64,000 bases of DNA from the NCBI RefSeq assembly GCF_024733015.1, contig NZ_JANKJG010000007.1, forward strand, positions 1 to 64,000, given 5' to 3'. Under the pieces are notes generated by a model that saw nothing but the letters and a program-made list of their open reading frames with translations, had not been told where the DNA came from and ran no database searches. Shown piece by piece: positions 45,167-53,896 of this stretch (position 1 is its first letter; each line of letters begins with the position of its first letter). Source of the stretch: Pseudosulfitobacter koreensis (GTDB lineage: Bacteria > Pseudomonadota > Alphaproteobacteria > Rhodobacterales > Rhodobacteraceae). Made by a program: the position numbers and the translations under genes.

Positions 45167-45278
45167 AAAACCGCCTTCACGAAACAGTGGGGGAGCCTTT
45201 CCACCCATGCCCATTGCCCCATGTTTTATGGAAACATAGACTATTTGCCCAAGCCATGACGTTCCAACGGAGACTGAT

Positions 45279-45779
45279 ATGACACACCCAAAACCTGATC
45301 GCCGCAAATTCCTCATGTCCGGTGGTGCCGTGATCGGTGCAGCCGTGGCGACAGGGGCCTCGGGCCTGCTGGTTCCCGCCCGCGCGCAGGGCGTGGCCCC
45401 CACGCCAACGATGCGCGGCGGTGCGAACAACTATCGTCCCGGAGCACCGATCGTCGAGCGTATCGGCAACGGCGGGTTCTGGATGGTCGGCACTGTGCGC
45501 CGCGCGGGTGATGGCGCGCCCCTTGCAGGACAGCGGATACAGGTCTGGGCGCACACGACCGAAGGGCACGAGCGTGACCCGCAGAGCCACGGCGCAACGC
45601 TGACCGACGCGAATGGCGAATTCCGCCTGGAGATGCCGCAGATCGTGCCCGCCTTTGGCCAGCCGCATGGGCATCTGGCCTATGACAGCGCTGATTTCAA
45701 AACGGTGTTTCTGCGCCCGATCATGCCGAATGCGGGCGATACCAGCCTGCGCGCCGATTTCGTGCTGGAACCGGTCTGA
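45279..45779 (+). CDS. Tat-exported intradiol dioxygenase-like protein
   Basis: 166 residues with a twin-arginine signal (PDRRKFLMSGGAVIGAA) and cleavage near ARA-Q. The mature part is a small beta-sandwich (GTVRRAGDGAPLAGQRIQVW; TLTDANGEFRLEMP; GQPHGHLAYDSADF) like the catalytic core of intradiol ring-cleavage dioxygenases. Possible iron ligands are Tyr in NNYRPG and the His pair in PHGHLAY. It is shorter than catechol dioxygenases. It forms a pair with the ferric-reductase-like gene 14 bp downstream, which suggests a periplasmic redox role. Inserted between the two halves of the phn locus. Confidence 0.7.
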   Translation: MTHPKPDRRKFLMSGGAVIGAAVATGASGLLVPARAQGVAPTPTMRGGANNYRPGAPIVERIGNGGFWMVGTVRRAGDGAPLAGQRIQVWAHTTEGHERDPQSHGATLTDANGEFRLEMPQIVPAFGQPHGHLAYDSADFKTVFLRPIMPNAGDTSLRADFVLEPV

Positions 45780-45793
45780 TCGCTGCGCGGCCC

Positions 45794-46396
45794 ATGCGTG
45801 CAGTCCTGATCTGGTGCTGTCTGGCGGTCGTGATCGCGGTGCCGCTTGCGGTGGCGGCGACGAGCCCGCTGCTGGCCTGGCGGGACCCCGTTTATATCGC
45901 AGCCGGGTTCGCCGGTGCGGCGGCGCTGGCCATAATGCTGCTGCAACCGCTGCTGGCGGGAGGGGTTCTGCCCGGTCTGCCCGCAGTGCGCGGCAGGCGG
46001 GTGCACCGCTGGACGGGTATCGCGCTGGTCCTCGCCGTCATCCTCCACGTGGGAGGGCTGTGGCTGACCAGCCCACCGGACGTTGTCGACGCGCTGCTCT
46101 TCACCTCGCCGACGCCGTTTTCCGCTTGGGGCGTCGTTGCGATGTGGGCGCTGTTCGGTGCGGCACTGCTGGTCGCGCTGCGGCGGAGGTGGCGCATCCG
46201 GCCCCAGGTCTGGCGGCTGGCGCACACGGGCCTTGTGCTGGTGGTTGTGGTCGGCAGCGTGGTGCACGCGATGCTGATCGTGGGCACCATGGGCACGGCG
46301 ACGAAGACGATGCTGTGTCTTGCGCTGGTTGCGGCCACGCTCAAGGTTGTCATCGACCTGCGCGCCTGGGCCGCGATCAAGCGGCGGCGGTCCTGA
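45794..46396 (+). CDS. Ferric reductase-like transmembrane protein
   Basis: 200 residues with six predicted TM helices and histidines placed for heme binding (RRVHRWTGIALVLAVILHVG, RLAHTGLVLVV, SVVHAML). This is the ferric-reductase-like/YedZ (MsrQ) membrane domain, without FAD or NAD domains. It lies 14 bp after the Tat dioxygenase-like gene and may pass electrons to it or to another periplasmic partner. Confidence 0.8.
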   Translation: MRAVLIWCCLAVVIAVPLAVAATSPLLAWRDPVYIAAGFAGAAALAIMLLQPLLAGGVLPGLPAVRGRRVHRWTGIALVLAVILHVGGLWLTSPPDVVDALLFTSPTPFSAWGVVAMWALFGAALLVALRRRWRIRPQVWRLAHTGLVLVVVVGSVVHAMLIVGTMGTATKTMLCLALVAATLKVVIDLRAWAAIKRRRS

Positions 46397-46405
46397 GCTT
46401 TGGCC

Positions 46406-47026
46406 TTACGCCTGCTCGTACTTCTCCAGAAACGCTTCGGCCTGTAGCGCACGGAAATCGTCCAGCGTTTCGCGCAGGCGGTCATGCGACCAGTCCCACC
46501 ATGCCAGCGCCATCATCCGGTCGGCCACACCCTTTGTGTACCGCGCGCGCAGGGGCACGGCGGGGATGCCTGCGACGATCATGTAGGGCGGCACGTCGCG
46601 GGTGACGATGGCGCCGCCTGCCACCACGGCGCCGTGGCCGATGGTGACCTGCGGGCGCACCTGTGCGCCATGGCCCAACCATGTGTCGTGGCCGATGGTC
46701 GCGCGGCGGGTGCGGCGGTGATCGAACCATGCGGTGTCATGTTCCGCGTCGTCGAAATAGTCGGCAGAGCGGTAGTGAAAGTGGTGCAGGCTGGCCTTGT
46801 CCATCGGGTGATCGGTGGCCCCGATGCGCACGCAACTGGCGATGTTGGAGAACTTGCCCACCTCGGCATTGGCGATGTCCGCCATCCGGTCGCAATAGGA
46901 ATAGTCACCGATCGCACTGTGTGCCACGCGGCTGGCGCGGCCGATTTCGACGTATCGGCCAAAGGTGCTGTCGGTGATCTCGCAGTCGGGGTGCACACAT
47001 GGCGCATCGGCGGTCAGGCGGGCCAT
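46406..47026 (-). CDS. Hexapeptide-repeat acetyltransferase-like protein of the phosphonate locus
   Basis: 206 residues of the left-handed beta-helix acyltransferase family. Hexapeptide repeats (IGHGAQ-type turns from about residue 110, VTIGHGAVVAGGAIVTRDVP) and a loop DHPMDKASLHHFHYRS resemble xenobiotic acetyltransferases. A family member of this type is known to accompany phn operons. It is the last gene of phnCDE1E2, overlapping phnE2 (TGATG). It could acetylate aminoalkylphosphonates, the job PhnO does elsewhere; that is inference. Confidence 0.82.
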   Translation of the reverse strand: MARLTADAPCVHPDCEITDSTFGRYVEIGRASRVAHSAIGDYSYCDRMADIANAEVGKFSNIASCVRIGATDHPMDKASLHHFHYRSADYFDDAEHDTAWFDHRRTRRATIGHDTWLGHGAQVRPQVTIGHGAVVAGGAIVTRDVPPYMIVAGIPAVPLRARYTKGVADRMMALAWWDWSHDRLRETLDDFRALQAEAFLEKYEQA

Positions 47027-48318
47027 CAGTGGCCGCCCTCGCCGTTGCCCTGGATCAGGCGGCGGCGCAGCCAGCCCGAGAAGCTGTCCATCGCCATCAC
47101 CATCGCGATGATCAGGATGATGTAATAAGTCACCTCTTCCCAGTCCTTCTGGGTGATGATCGCCTGGGTCAGCAGCAGGCCGATGCCGCCCCCGGTGATC
47201 GCGCCGATGATGGTGGCGCTGCGGGTGTTGCTTTCCAGATAGTAGAGCACCTGGCTAAGCAGCACCGGCGTGATTTGCGGGATGACGCCAAATCGGTAGC
47301 GTTGCATCGGTTTGGCACCGGTCGAGGCGATGCCTTCGATCTGCTTGTCGTCGACGTTTTCCAGCGCCTCCGAGAAGATCTTGCCGAAGGTGCCGATGTC
47401 GGTCAGCATGATCGCCAGCGACCCGGTCAGGGGGCCGGGCCCGAAGGCGCGGCTGAGCACGATGGTCCAGATCAGCCCGTCGACCCCGCGCAGAAAGTCG
47501 AACATGCGCCGCGCGGCAAAGCGCAGGCTGCCCAGCGGGGTAAAGTTCTTGGCGGCGATGAAGCCCAGCGGCAGGGCGATCATCGCACCGCCGAAGGTGC
47601 CGAGAAAGGCCATCAGGATGGTTTCCGCCAGCGCCCATGCCACATCGGAATGGCGCCACATCTTGTTGGACCAGAAGTCGTTCCAGATCGCGCCGTATTG
47701 GCCGCCGGTTGCCAGTTCGGCAAAGCTCTTGCCGTGGAACGGGCTGTCGAGGGTGAAGAAGAACAGCTCCCAGCCGTAGAAATAGCGGAAGACCTCGGTG
47801 CGGTTGCGGGTGACGGTCAGGCGGCCTGCGTCGGTGGTGATGGCCACGCGGTTCTTCGAGGCGTTGATCCATTCGGGGATGTCGCCCGCCGGAAAGGTCG
47901 CGTTGACGCCGCTGCTGCCGGGGGTGGCGGTGACGGTGCCATAGCCGGGGATGTCGTAGGTTACGGTTTCACCCATCAGGACATACGACCCGTCGGCCAG
48001 ATCGACGCGGGTGGTGTCGCCCAGATCGACCCAATCGAGGCTGGTGCCTTCGGGGTATTCACCCTTGCGCTCGCCCTCGATCGACACTTCGGTGTCGCCG
48101 CTGCGGTTGTCGCGGGCCACGTGGACCTTGTAGCTGTAGGTGTCGGAGACCAGCGTTTGCATGTTGTCGACGCTGACCCGCTCGGACAGGCCGGCCACGT
48201 CGAAGGCGAAGAACACATAGGTGAGGTAGGCCATGATCACCGCAGGCGCGGCGAAGGTGGTCAGGCGCTTGCGCGCCAGGGAACGGTCGGCGGTGGCGTA
48301 GATGGCAGCGTCGGTCAC
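47026..48318 (-). CDS. phnE: PhnE2, phosphonate ABC transporter permease with a large periplasmic insert
   Basis: 430 residues, against about 260-290 for typical PhnE. The first TM (about 20-42) is followed by ~150 residues with beta-rich, soluble character (VARDNRSGDTEVSIEGER; DGSYVLMGETVTYDIPGYG) before the usual five-TM permease core with the EAA-like segment EALENVDDKQIEGIASTGAK. The insert should face the periplasm and might interact with PhnD. Overlaps phnE1 by 4 nt. Confidence 0.9.
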   Translation of the reverse strand: MTDAAIYATADRSLARKRLTTFAAPAVIMAYLTYVFFAFDVAGLSERVSVDNMQTLVSDTYSYKVHVARDNRSGDTEVSIEGERKGEYPEGTSLDWVDLGDTTRVDLADGSYVLMGETVTYDIPGYGTVTATPGSSGVNATFPAGDIPEWINASKNRVAITTDAGRLTVTRNRTEVFRYFYGWELFFFTLDSPFHGKSFAELATGGQYGAIWNDFWSNKMWRHSDVAWALAETILMAFLGTFGGAMIALPLGFIAAKNFTPLGSLRFAARRMFDFLRGVDGLIWTIVLSRAFGPGPLTGSLAIMLTDIGTFGKIFSEALENVDDKQIEGIASTGAKPMQRYRFGVIPQITPVLLSQVLYYLESNTRSATIIGAITGGGIGLLLTQAIITQKDWEEVTYYIILIIAMVMAMDSFSGWLRRRLIQGNGEGGH

Positions 48319-49205
48319 AGCACGGCCCCTTTGTCTTTATACGCCTTGCCATGGGTCAGGCGGTTGCGGAAATGGCTGGAAATCTGGTCGACGATGATGA
48401 TCGTGCCGAACAGCAGCAGGAAGATGGCGGCGGCCTCGTCGAACTTGCCCTGGCCCCAGGACATGGTGTTGCGCAGGTCATAGCCGATGCCGCCTGCGCC
48501 GACGAAGCCGAGGATGGCCGAGGCGCGGATGTTGATTTCGAACCGCAGCAAGGCATAGCTGAGATAGTTGGGTGCCACTTGCGGGACCACGCCCAGCATC
48601 ATCTGCTGCATCCACGACCCGCCGGTCGAGGCGAGGCCTTCGACGGGTTTCAGCGATGCGTTTTCATTGACCTCGGAGAAGAGCTTGCCCAATGCGCCGA
48701 CGGTGTGCAGCGCGATGGCGATCATCGCAGGCACCGGGCCACCGCCCAGCAGGAAGATCAGCACCAGCGCCACGACGATTTCGGGCACGGCGCGCAGCAC
48801 GTCGAGCAGGCGGCGGACGGGGCCGATCAGCCAGCCCGCAGGCGCAAGACCGCGCGTGGCCAGCATCGAGGCAAAGAGGGCGATCAGCGCGCCGATCAGC
48901 GTGGCGGCACCGGCGATGTTGATGGTTTCAAGCAGCGAGGGCAGGTATTTCAACAGGTAGCCGGGCAGCAGGTGGGCGCGCTCGATGGCTTCGCCGACCA
49001 CATCGGCGGGGAAATCCAGCATCTGCCGCCAGCCGTTCCAGAACCCGCCGGCGTTGCGGGCATCTGCGGTGTAGAACCCCGATACCATCAGTGCGGCGAA
49101 GACCAACAGCAGGATCAGGTTCAGCATCCGTTTGTGACGCATCTGGGCAAGATAGTCGGTGCGGATATCGGTGGTGGTCTGCGGGGCGTCTGCTGCGGAT
49201 GTCAT
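48315..49205 (-). CDS. phnE: PhnE1, phosphonate ABC transporter permease
   Basis: 296 residues from the ATG at 49205 (MTSAADAPQTTTD); the frame is open upstream across the intercistronic hairpin, which argues against an earlier start. About six TM helices. The EAA-like loop is SEVNENASLKPVEGLASTGG. It forms a heterodimeric channel with PhnE2 and is energised by PhnC. Confidence 0.92.
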   Translation of the reverse strand: MTSAADAPQTTTDIRTDYLAQMRHKRMLNLILLLVFAALMVSGFYTADARNAGGFWNGWRQMLDFPADVVGEAIERAHLLPGYLLKYLPSLLETINIAGAATLIGALIALFASMLATRGLAPAGWLIGPVRRLLDVLRAVPEIVVALVLIFLLGGGPVPAMIAIALHTVGALGKLFSEVNENASLKPVEGLASTGGSWMQQMMLGVVPQVAPNYLSYALLRFEINIRASAILGFVGAGGIGYDLRNTMSWGQGKFDEAAAIFLLLFGTIIIVDQISSHFRNRLTHGKAYKDKGAVL

Positions 49206-49224
49206 GGCCTGTCCTTCATGAATA

Positions 49225-49252
49225 GCAGGCCCCGGTGGAAACCGGAGCCTGC
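49225..49252 (-). promoter_or_regulatory. Intercistronic stem-loop between phnD and phnE1
   Basis: GCAGGCCCCGGT (49225-49236), GGAA loop, ACCGGAGCCTGC (49241-49252): a 12-bp stem with one mismatch. No T-run follows on the minus strand. Such stem-loops after binding-protein genes often protect the upstream mRNA, keeping PhnD expression above that of the permeases. Confidence 0.5.
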
Positions 49253-49276
49253 GAGAGATTGGCAATCAATTGGGGT

Positions 49277-50188
49277 TCAATTCGATTTCGCTTTGCGCGC
49301 TTCGACGATCGACACATAGGCTTCGTGCGTGATCGGGTCGAAGCCCAGGCTTTCGCCCGCTGCCACGCCGTAGGCGCAGTCGGCGTCAGCTTCGTGCAGG
49401 CCGTCGACCAGTGCGGTCATCTTGGCTTTCACGTCCGCAGGCAGAGCCGAGCGCAGAACGACGGGACCTTCTGGGATCGGCTTCGAGCGCCAGATTTCGA
49501 CCAGATCGTTCATGTCGACCAGACCGGCATCCACGGCCTTGCGCAGTGCGCCCGAGTTATAGCCGTCTTCCCAGTTGCCCTGGCCGTCGGCCCAGGTCAC
49601 GCCGGCGTCGATGTCGCCTGCGTTCACCGCAACGATGGTCTGCTCGTGGCCACCGGTGAACTTGACTTCACCGAAGTACTTGCCGCTTTCCATGGTGATC
49701 TCTTCACCGGCCTGGGGGATCTCGATCGAGGGGATCAGGTAGCCGGAGGTCGAGTTCGGATCGCCGAAACCGAAGACCTTGCCTTGCAGGTCCTGCAGCG
49801 AGGTGACGCCGCTGTCGGCGCGGGCGAAACCGATCGAGTGGTAGCCGTAGGAGCCGTCGAGGTTGATCTTGACCAGCACGGGCTCGACCACGTCGGCGTC
49901 CTGCAGGTAGACGGCCGCGTAAGCCGATGCGCCCAGCCATGCCATGTCGAGCGTGCCGCCCAGCAGGCCCTGGATCACGCCGTTATAGTCGGCGGGGGCG
50001 AAGAGCTTGGTGGGAACGCCCAGCTCTTCGGTCGTGTAGTCGGCCAGACATTGGTAGCTGTTCATGCGGTCCTGGGCGTTTTCGCCACCCAGGATGCCGA
50101 TGCGGAATTCGGTGATGGGGGTTTCGTCGGCCAGTACGGGTGTGACGAGGGCAGTTGTGGCCAGTGCGGCCGCGAGGATGCGTTTCAT
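49277..50188 (-). CDS. phnD: PhnD, phosphonate-binding periplasmic protein
   Basis: 303 residues from the ATG at 50188, signal peptide cleaved near VLA-DETPI. PhnD-family signatures are IGILGGENAQDRM, VIQGLLGGTLDMAWLGASAY and the anion-binding FGDPNSTSGYLIP. It binds phosphonates (and perhaps phosphite) in the periplasm for PhnCE1E2. It is flanked on both sides by strong RNA hairpins. Confidence 0.94.
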   Translation of the reverse strand: MKRILAAALATTALVTPVLADETPITEFRIGILGGENAQDRMNSYQCLADYTTEELGVPTKLFAPADYNGVIQGLLGGTLDMAWLGASAYAAVYLQDADVVEPVLVKINLDGSYGYHSIGFARADSGVTSLQDLQGKVFGFGDPNSTSGYLIPSIEIPQAGEEITMESGKYFGEVKFTGGHEQTIVAVNAGDIDAGVTWADGQGNWEDGYNSGALRKAVDAGLVDMNDLVEIWRSKPIPEGPVVLRSALPADVKAKMTALVDGLHEADADCAYGVAAGESLGFDPITHEAYVSIVEARKAKSN

Positions 50189-50220
50189 AAAATGTCTTCT
50201 TTCTTGGTGTGAAACGAAAA

Positions 50221-50247
50221 GCCCCGACCGTTTGAGGCGGCCGGGGC
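50221..50247 (-). terminator. Hairpin with T-run between phnC and phnD
   Basis: On the minus strand GCCCCGGCCG (complement of 50247-50238) pairs with CGGTCGGGGC (50230-50221) around a 7-nt loop, with one mismatch, followed by TTTTCGTTT. This has the form of an intrinsic terminator placed inside the operon, between phnC and phnD. It may attenuate, or it may stabilise a processed phnD transcript. Confidence 0.55.
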
Positions 50248-50256
50248 GGTGATCTG

Positions 50257-51051
50257 TCAGGCGGGAACCTGTTGCAGGGATTCGATCTGCGTCGAGGTTG
50301 CCGCTTCGGAGAAGGACGCGTCGGCCCCGTAGATGTCGCGGGCGGCTCCGACGGTCAGTTGCTCGGGCGTGCCGTCGAATACGACGCGTCCGTCGCGCAT
50401 GCCGATCACCCGGTCGCAATAGCGGCGCGCGGTGTCCAGCGTGTGCAGGTTGCAGACGACCATGCGGCCGTCTTCTTCGTGGATGCGGCGCAGGGCCTCC
50501 ATCACGACCTGGGCGTTCATCGGGTCGAGCGAGGCAATCGGCTCGTCCGCGAGAATGATCTTGGGGTCCTGCATCAGGGCTCGGGCGATGGCCACGCGCT
50601 GTTGCTGGCCACCCGACAGCGCCTCGGCGCGTTTCTGGGCGTGCTCTACGATGCCCAGACGGTCAAGGATGTCGATGGCGCGGTGTACGTCCGATGTGGG
50701 ATAGAGGTTGAACATGGTCGCCATGGTCGAGCGGCGGTTGAGCGTGCCGTGCAGCACGTTCGACACCACGTCCATGCGCGGCACCAGGTTGAACTGCTGA
50801 AAGATCATCGCGCATTGCGACTGCCAGCGGCGGCGGGCGGCCCCGCGCAGGTGGGTCATGTCGTGACCCTCGACGGTGAAGCTGCCCGAGGAGCTGTCGG
50901 TCAGCCGGTTCAGCATCCGCAGCAGGGTCGATTTGCCGGCCCCCGACCGTCCGATGATCCCGATCATGCAAGAGCGCGTGACCGACAGCGTGACATTGTC
51001 CACGGCGGTATTCGCGCCGAAGGTTTTGGTCAGGTTCGTAATTTCCAGCAT
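50257..51051 (-). CDS. phnC: PhnC, phosphonate ABC transporter ATPase
   Basis: 264 residues. Walker [22 protein letters not shown]-loop [20 protein letters not shown], signature [15 protein letters not shown] and Walker [24 protein letters not shown] is typical of PhnC. First gene of phnCDE1E2; the hairpin with T-run separates it from phnD by 68 bp. Confidence 0.94.
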   Translation of the reverse strand: MLEITNLTKTFGANTAVDNVTLSVTRSCMIGIIGRSGAGKSTLLRMLNRLTDSSSGSFTVEGHDMTHLRGAARRRWQSQCAMIFQQFNLVPRMDVVSNVLHGTLNRRSTMATMFNLYPTSDVHRAIDILDRLGIVEHAQKRAEALSGGQQQRVAIARALMQDPKIILADEPIASLDPMNAQVVMEALRRIHEEDGRMVVCNLHTLDTARRYCDRVIGMRDGRVVFDGTPEQLTVGAARDIYGADASFSEAATSTQIESLQQVPA

Positions 51052-51103
51052 CTATGCCCCCAAGGCTTGTTGAGGGCCGACCTACGGTGTGCAGGATTCA
51101 GTT

Positions 51104-51121
51104 ATGTTTCACTTTTGCGAA
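51104..51121. promoter_or_regulatory. Imperfect palindrome upstream of phnC
   Basis: GTTTCACTTTTGCGAAAC is an 18-bp imperfect inverted repeat (GTTTC/GAAAC arms) about 55 bp upstream of the phnC start. Next to it two CTGTCAC-type half-sites (on the minus strand) recall PhoB boxes but are spaced 15 bp rather than 11 bp. A phosphate- or phosphonate-responsive regulator could bind here; unproven. Confidence 0.3.
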
Positions 51122-51309
51122 ACTTCTGTGACAGGGGGCAGAGTGACAGCGACACAAAGGACGGCGCCTGATCGCCGTGCAAAAAGCACGCCTTCTGCAA
51201 AACGGGCCGGCAGGCGCTGCCCGGCGGTCGCATGTATTGAGTTCGGGCTTTGCAGCTTTTATCGGGTTGGTTTCAGACCGTGTGGAATGGAGATCATATG
51301 TCTATGTCG

Positions 51310-52035
51310 TCATAACAGTTCGACAATGCCCACACGTTTTCCAATTTGCCATGCAGATGAAATGTCTGATGAAACGCAGACTTCTTGCCAGCACTCCCAC
51401 ATGTCATCTGAAAATCCCACATCGTCAAAAATAACTAACGCGCCTGATTGGCTTATCTGCTTCACAAGCTCAAATTGAGCTAACACTACAGACTTCGTAT
51501 GGATAGCATCGATTAGAGTGATCGTTGCTTTTGGGGCAACCAACGACAAGTTGTCCTCAAATTTCCCTGCTGTCAGTATGAATTGATCACTGACTGTCTC
51601 AAAGTTCTCGCGCGCGATAGAGCACCATAGTTCATTAGGCTCAAAACTGACCAAACGACCGTCTCCCGCAATGGCGAGACCTGCCAGCCAATACATACCG
51701 CTCGCACCGAAAGCTGCACCAAACTCTAATATGGTCTCCGGTCTCTTCTGTGCTGCCAGCCAAGCGTAAAACTGGCAAATTCCGCGGCCTGTTCTGACTT
51801 GAGATATGTTACGTTTCGACGCTGGGCCAGTGCTCTGAGCATAGTCTGGTATCTGATCGTAACCATGCCAGAGAGGCATTTTACCTTTCTTATCCGTTCT
51901 TGAAATCGCATCTTCGATTTTCAAGAACGTCGCTTTCTCGCTCGCTGCAAACTCCGCTTGATGCTTGTTGTAGCTTAATATCAGATCGTTATTGATACCA
52001 TGGTCACCGCGCACATTTTTCAGGTTTAGTCTCAA
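51310..52035 (-). CDS. Class I SAM-dependent methyltransferase-like protein, low GC
   Basis: 241 residues. Motif I ILEFGAAFGASGMYWLAGL (about 103-121) and LVSFEPNELWCSIARENFE fit a Rossmann methyltransferase of the Methyltransf_24 type, related to surface-glycan and cephalosporin hydroxylase-like families. GALVIFDDVGFSDD resembles the metal-binding D-D segment of that group. Base composition is clearly lower in GC than the genes on either side, and the gene is isolated between phnC and an ABC operon. This suggests horizontal acquisition. Substrate unknown. Confidence 0.7.
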   Translation of the reverse strand: MRLNLKNVRGDHGINNDLILSYNKHQAEFAASEKATFLKIEDAISRTDKKGKMPLWHGYDQIPDYAQSTGPASKRNISQVRTGRGICQFYAWLAAQKRPETILEFGAAFGASGMYWLAGLAIAGDGRLVSFEPNELWCSIARENFETVSDQFILTAGKFEDNLSLVAPKATITLIDAIHTKSVVLAQFELVKQISQSGALVIFDDVGFSDDMWECWQEVCVSSDISSAWQIGKRVGIVELL

Positions 52036-52256
52036 GGCATTACTCCATATGGCGACTGTAATACTAAATAGACCTGTAGGCGGAAGTCGATGTCAAAAAC
52101 GACCGTCTGTTGAACGGTTCAATCCGAAAGCAGACTTTGGGTCAAAGTCGGGCAAGGACTGCTAAGTCCCGCACAGCCGACCTTAATCCTGCAAGCGGCG
52201 AAGGTCGGCTTCATTGCCAGAGAGACTTTGCTACTCTGATGCAATCCGCATTCGTC

Positions 52257-53081
52257 CTACCCACGCCACGACAGAAGACGCTTTTCGATCAGCCCGATCG
52301 CGGTGCTGAGGATCACGCCCAGCACCGACAGGATCAGCACACCTGCGAACAATCGTTCCAGATCGTAAAGCGACCCCGCTTCGAGGATATAGGCGCCGAT
52401 GCCGTATTCCGCGCCCAGCATCTCGGCGGCGACCAGCAGGATGATCGCGATGGCGAGCGAAATGCGCAGACCCGACAGGATGCCCGGCATGGCCCCCGGC
52501 AGCACGATCTTGCGCACGATGGAGAGCCACGACAGCCCGAAGCTTTGGCCCATGCGGATCAGCGTGCGGTCCACGTTGTCGACCGCGCCATAGGTGGCGA
52601 CGACCGTGGGGGTGAAGGTTCCGAAGGCGATCAGCGCATATTTCGAGGTCTCGTCGATGCCGAACCAGATCACGAAGAGCGGCAGCAGCGCGATCTTGGG
52701 GATCGGGAACAGGGCCGCGACCAGCGGCACCAATCCGGCGCGCACGTATGAAAACAGGCCGATCAGGATGCCGACGCCGATGCCAAGGCTGGCGCCGAGG
52801 GCCGCGCCGACGGCCAGACGGCTGAGCGAGGGCAGCAGGTGTTTGAACAGCAGACCGCTTTGCCAAAGTTCGACAAATGTCGCGGCCACGTCCGAGGGGC
52901 GGGGCAGGGTCAGCGCCGAGATCCAGCCCGCACGCGTGCCCCATTCCATCACCAGCACCAGAACGACAAAGACCATGACGCCGACGCCGCGTCGTGCCGA
53001 AGGGGCAAAGCCGCCGCCGCGAAAGCGGACTTCTGTGGCTTGATCGGGTGTGTGGGATGTGTGGGACAGGGTGTCAGACAT
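52257..53081 (-). CDS. NitT/TauT-family ABC transporter permease
   Basis: 274 residues, about six TM helices after a ~25-residue cytoplasmic tail. LTLPRPSDVAATFVELWQSG and the EAA-like IRMGQSFGLSWLSIVRKIVL are typical of SsuC/TauC/ThiX-type permeases. Last gene of a three-gene importer operon; overlaps the ATPase stop by 8 nt. Confidence 0.9.
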   Translation of the reverse strand: MSDTLSHTSHTPDQATEVRFRGGGFAPSARRGVGVMVFVVLVLVMEWGTRAGWISALTLPRPSDVAATFVELWQSGLLFKHLLPSLSRLAVGAALGASLGIGVGILIGLFSYVRAGLVPLVAALFPIPKIALLPLFVIWFGIDETSKYALIAFGTFTPTVVATYGAVDNVDRTLIRMGQSFGLSWLSIVRKIVLPGAMPGILSGLRISLAIAIILLVAAEMLGAEYGIGAYILEAGSLYDLERLFAGVLILSVLGVILSTAIGLIEKRLLSWRG

Positions 53082-53841
53082 TCAAAAGCTCCGCATCGGC
53101 GGCGCGGGCTTCGTCGCGCATCAGGGTCCACAGGTGTTTCTGGACGGTTTCCAGATCGGGGTCGGCATAGCCGCGCTGGTCCAGCGGCTTGTCGATGTCG
53201 ACCACTTCGCATATCTGGCCCGGACGGCGCGACAGCACCACGATCTTGTGGCCCAGCCGCACCGCTTCGGCAAGGTTGTGCGTGACGTAGACCGAGGTGA
53301 ACGGCTGGCGCGTCCATAAGGCGACCAGATCGTCCATCAGCAATTCGCGGGTCTGGCTGTCCAGCGCGGACAGCGGCTCATCCATCAGCATCACGGCGGG
53401 GTTCACGGCCAGCGCGCGGGCGATGGCGACGCGCTGTTTCATGCCGCCCGACAGTTGCCGGGGCAGGGCGTCCGCGAAGTCGCTGAGTTTGGTGCGGGCC
53501 AGCACGTCGCTGATGATCGCGTCGGCGTCGCGCCCGCGAATGCCGTGGTCTTCCAGCACGAGGGAAATGTTGCCGCGCACCGAACGCCAGGGCAGCAGGG
53601 CAAAGTCCTGAAACACGAAGGTCAGCGGGTTCAGGCTGTTGGCGGGCGGCGTGCCCAGTTGCAGCACGCGGCCCGCATCGGGGCGTTCCAGCCCGCCGGT
53701 CAGGCGCAGCAGCGTGGACTTGCCGCAGCCCGACGGGCCGACCAGACAGACGATGCGGCCTGCCGGAATGTCCAGAGAGATGTCGCGCAACACTTCGGTG
53801 TCGCCATAGCTGTGGCTGATCGCGTCGAGGCGGATGTCCAT
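53074..53841 (-). CDS. NitT/TauT-family ABC transporter ATPase
   Basis: 255 residues from the ATG at 53841 (MDIRLDAISHSYG). Walker A VGPSGCGKSTLLRLTGG, Q-loop FVFQDFALLPWRSV, signature [15 protein letters not shown], Walker B VMLMDEPLSALD. LPWRSV is typical of the SsuB/TauB group. The substrate is probably a sulfonate, nitrile-like or pyrimidine-type compound; not determined. Confidence 0.92.
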   Translation of the reverse strand: MDIRLDAISHSYGDTEVLRDISLDIPAGRIVCLVGPSGCGKSTLLRLTGGLERPDAGRVLQLGTPPANSLNPLTFVFQDFALLPWRSVRGNISLVLEDHGIRGRDADAIISDVLARTKLSDFADALPRQLSGGMKQRVAIARALAVNPAVMLMDEPLSALDSQTRELLMDDLVALWTRQPFTSVYVTHNLAEAVRLGHKIVVLSRRPGQICEVVDIDKPLDQRGYADPDLETVQKHLWTLMRDEARAADAELLNV

Positions 53842-53896
53842 GTGGGGTGTCCTTCGGTGTCGGCGACGGGCGATGAGGCCCGCCGCCAGTGGCGGG

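Noticed and set aside
51121-51160. Pho box upstream of phnC
   Set aside because: CTGTCAC half-sites are present but repeat at 15 bp instead of 11 bp, so a standard PhoB site is not supported.
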